Notes under the pieces: generated by a model
Database searches by the model: none
What the model was told of the DNA's origin: nothing
The model's input: only the letters and a program-made list of their open reading frames with translations
Origin: Acidimicrobiia bacterium
GTDB lineage: Bacteria > Actinomycetota > Acidimicrobiia > Acidimicrobiales > Ilumatobacteraceae
DNA: 7,221 bases
Direction: 5' to 3'
Assembly: GCA_013821025.1 (NCBI GenBank)
Contig: JACDHN010000138.1
Coordinates: forward strand, 1-7,221
Position numbers and translations under genes: made by a program
Shown here: positions 5,228 to 7,221 of the stretch, piece after piece
Numbering within the stretch: position 1 is the stretch's first letter
How the letters are laid out: every line of letters starts with the position of its first letter

Positions 5228-6511
5228 ATGCTGGCTGACACTTCTGCGATCGATGCCGGCGAGTTGCGCATCGACGGTGCCCGGCTGCTGCGCCGCCTGG
5301 ATGAGCTCGCCGAGATCGGTGCCATCGAGGGCACGCAGGGCTGCTCGAGGCTGGCGCTCACCGACGAGGATGCCGCTGGCCGAGCGCTCCTAGCCACGTG
5401 GATGCGCGACCTGGGGCTGACAGTGATCGTCGACGCCATCGGCAACACCGTGGGGGTGCTCGGCAGCGACTCTGTGCAGGGTGCTGTGCTGACGGGTTCG
5501 CACATCGACACGGTGGCGACGGGCGGACGTTTCGACGGGAACCTCGGCGTTCTGGCCGGCCTGGAAGTTCTGGAGACCGTGATCGATCACGGTGTCCGGC
5601 CGGGCCGGCCGCTCGCTGTCGGGTTCTTCACCAACGAAGAAGGCGCCCGGTTCGCGCCCGACATGCTCGGCAGCCTCGTGTATGCAGGCGGGCTGCAGAT
5701 CGAGCGGGCTCTGCAGTCGGTCGCCATCGACGGCGCCGTGCTCGGCGACGAGCTCGACCGCATCGGCTGGCGGGGCGCAGCGCCGGTTCCCGGCATCGCC
5801 CCGCACGCGTTCGTGGAGTGCCACATCGAGCAGGGTCCGGTGCTCGAGGCCGAGGGGATCACCATCGGCGCCGTCACCGGCGTGCAGGGGATCTCGTGGA
5901 CCAAGTTGACGCTCACCGGTCAGTCCAACCACGCCGGAACGACGCCGATGAGTCATCGCCGCGACGCCGGGTACGTGGCAGTGAGGATCGCCGGGTTCGT
6001 CCGCGACGTGGTCGATGAGATCGGACCGCCGCAGGTCGGCACCGTCGGGCGCATCGAGCTGTACCCGAACCTGGTCAACGTCGTCGCCGCGAGGGCGACG
6101 CTGACCGTGGACGTGCGCAACACCGACGACGCCGTGCTGACCGACGTCGAGGGACGGATCGCCGAGTTCGCCGCCGGTGCCGCAGCCGGCGAGGGTGTCG
6201 AGCTGGCGACCGAGGTGCTGGCCCGCTTCGTCCCGGTGGCCTTCGACCCGGCGGTGATCGATCTCGTGGAGCACGTGGCTGAGCAACTCGGACACACCAC
6301 CATGCGGCTCCCCGCAGGAGCAGGTCACGACGCCCAGATGCTGGCCAGGATCTGTCCGGCAGGGATGGTGTTCGTACCCTCGGTCGACGGGATCAGCCAC
6401 AATCCCGCCGAGCACACCGACCCTGCCGACATCGAGGCCGGGGTGAACGTGCTGCTGCACGCGATGCTGCGCCTCGCCGAGGTCGGCCGGGTCGAGGAGC
6501 GAGCTCCATGA
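5228..6511 (+). CDS. M20-family N-carbamoyl-L-amino-acid hydrolase / allantoate amidohydrolase
   Basis: The protein has 427 residues, normal for the family. It is a dinuclear metal (Zn, Mn or Co) amidohydrolase that cleaves ureido groups from N-carbamoyl amino acids, beta-ureidopropionate or allantoate. Visible metal ligands and catalytic residues are His92 (GSHIDTV), Asp103 (RFDGNLGV), Glu137-Glu138 (TNEEGARF), His199 (ECHIEQGP) and His391 (SHNPAEHT). The lid/dimer domain (about 213-330) carries the substrate-binding SNHAGTTPM motif with His235, and Asn281 in YPNLVNVV. The start is fixed by the promoter 6 nt upstream and by the start of the typical first helix (RIDGARLLRRLDELAEIG). The stop overlaps the start of the next gene (ATGA), so the two are translationally coupled. 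The neighbour is an N-carbamoyl-D-amino-acid hydrolase homologue, favouring a carbamoyl-amino-acid or pyrimidine/hydantoin role over ureide degradation. Exact substrate is not determined. Confidence 0.92.
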   Translation: MLADTSAIDAGELRIDGARLLRRLDELAEIGAIEGTQGCSRLALTDEDAAGRALLATWMRDLGLTVIVDAIGNTVGVLGSDSVQGAVLTGSHIDTVATGGRFDGNLGVLAGLEVLETVIDHGVRPGRPLAVGFFTNEEGARFAPDMLGSLVYAGGLQIERALQSVAIDGAVLGDELDRIGWRGAAPVPGIAPHAFVECHIEQGPVLEAEGITIGAVTGVQGISWTKLTLTGQSNHAGTTPMSHRRDAGYVAVRIAGFVRDVVDEIGPPQVGTVGRIELYPNLVNVVAARATLTVDVRNTDDAVLTDVEGRIAEFAAGAAAGEGVELATEVLARFVPVAFDPAVIDLVEHVAEQLGHTTMRLPAGAGHDAQMLARICPAGMVFVPSVDGISHNPAEHTDPADIEAGVNVLLHAMLRLAEVGRVEERAP

Positions 6512-7221
6512 GTCGCGTCGTCGTGGTCGGTGGCGCCCAACTCGGTCCGATCGGCGCCGATGACTCGCGCGCAGAAGTTGTCGAGCGGCTCGTGGCATTG
6601 CTGCGCCAGGGCGCCGAGGCCGGCTGCGACGTGATGGTGTTCCCGGAGCTGGCGCTCACCACCTTCTTTCCCCGATGGCACGTCGAGGACATCGCCGAGT
6701 TCGACCACTACTACGAGACGGAGATGCCGTCGCCAGAGACGAAGCCCCTGTTCGACGAGGCGCGTCGCCTGGGTGTCGGGTTCGGGCTCGGCTACGCCGA
6801 GCTGACCCCCGAAGGGCATCGCTACAACTCGTACATCCTGGTGGAGCGTGACGGCAGCACCGTGGCCACGTTCCGCAAGGTCCACATCCCGGGCCACAAG
6901 AAGCACGAGCCGCAGCGCCGGTTCCAGCACCTCGAGCGCTACTACTTCGAGGAGTCGCCTCAGAGCTTCGGAGTCTGGACGGCGTTCGGTGGCCGCATCG
7001 GCGCCGCTCTCTGCAACGACCGGCGGTGGCCCGAGACGTACCGAGTGATGGGGCTGCAGGGCGTGGAGCTGATCGTGATCGGCTACAACACGCCGCTGCA
7101 CTACGCTCCCGACCCGACGCAGAACGCATTGGCCGGGTTCCACAACCACCTCGTGATGCAGGCCGGTGCCTACCAGAACGCCACGTGGGTGGTCGGCGTG
7201 GCCAAGGGCGGCATCGAAGAG
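6508..7221 (+). CDS. N-carbamoyl-D-amino-acid hydrolase-like nitrilase-superfamily amidase, 3' truncated
   Basis: The first 238 residues are in the window and the frame is open to the right edge. The well-studied D-carbamoylases are about 304 residues, so roughly 65 are missing. The catalytic triad is visible: Glu47 (VFPELALTTFFPRW), Lys124 (FRKVHIPGH) and Cys169 (LCNDRRWPE). Extended blocks (YETEMPSP, FQHLE, GYNTP, MQAGAYQN) match what I recall of the Agrobacterium D-carbamoylase, more specific than general nitrilases. Such enzymes convert N-carbamoyl-D-amino acids to the D-amino acid, CO2 and ammonia in the cytoplasm. The ATG overlaps the preceding M20 stop by 4 bp, and GAGGAG (6494-6499) gives an 8-nt spacing, so it is the second gene of an operon. 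Beta-ureidopropionase or N-carbamoylputrescine amidase are alternatives, judged less likely. Confidence 0.92.
   Translation, partial: MSRVVVVGGAQLGPIGADDSRAEVVERLVALLRQGAEAGCDVMVFPELALTTFFPRWHVEDIAEFDHYYETEMPSPETKPLFDEARRLGVGFGLGYAELTPEGHRYNSYILVERDGSTVATFRKVHIPGHKKHEPQRRFQHLERYYFEESPQSFGVWTAFGGRIGAALCNDRRWPETYRVMGLQGVELIVIGYNTPLHYAPDPTQNALAGFHNHLVMQAGAYQNATWVVGVAKGGIEE

Noticed and set aside
6325..7149. A 274-codon minus-strand frame near the right edge
   Set aside because: It is opposite the two carbamoyl hydrolase genes, whose catalytic residues are intact.
1..7221. Search for mobile elements, attachment sites or transferred DNA
   Set aside because: No transposase, integrase, terminal inverted repeats or direct repeat of the tRNA 3' end was seen, and composition looks even throughout.

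Overview
This is a high-GC bacterial window with dense coding and very short intergenic gaps. It looks like an actinobacterium, possibly of the Acidimicrobiia/Ilumatobacter type. That guess rests on GC-rich third codon positions, a flavin/F420-type PPOX protein of an actinobacterial family, a small zinc-ribbon protein that I recall as actinobacterial, and promoters whose -10 box lies 6 nt from the start codon (leaderless mRNAs). The taxonomic placement is inference; no 16S or other marker gene is present.

Left half (about 1-4400): two unrelated proteases are transcribed divergently from a 65-bp gap. On the minus strand is a 912-residue TPR-CHAT protein (caspase-like cysteine protease with an intact His/Cys pair). 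On the plus strand is a 495-residue subtilase (S8 family) with an intact Asp/His/Asn/Ser set and no signal peptide. Its catalytic domain is preceded by a propeptide-like region, a perfect-register hexapeptide (NPAAVG) tandem repeat and a Cys/His-rich knot. A strong Shine-Dalgarno sequence at the left edge suggests another gene follows the CHAT gene just outside the window. This is the most system-like part of the window: a cytoplasmic sensor-protease plus a zymogen-like second protease. A strong 46-nt hairpin closes the subtilase gene.

Middle (about 4400-5220): a PPOX-family split-barrel oxidoreductase, a 59-residue zinc-ribbon protein, and a tRNA-Ala(UGC), each in its own short unit with candidate hairpins and -10 boxes between them. 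These look like ordinary chromosomal genes.

Right part (5190 to the end): a well-formed leaderless promoter drives an M20-family N-carbamoyl-amino-acid/allantoate amidohydrolase. Its stop codon overlaps the start of an N-carbamoyl-D-amino-acid hydrolase-like nitrilase-superfamily gene, which runs off the right edge. Together they suggest a two-gene (or longer) operon for releasing ammonia and CO2 from ureido compounds, with two different folds that in known examples hydrolyse opposite stereoisomers.

There is no gene-free stretch longer than 100 bases. The many other long open frames, including a 557-codon frame opposite the CHAT gene and a 439-codon frame opposite the subtilase and tRNA, are shadows of GC-rich coding sequence.
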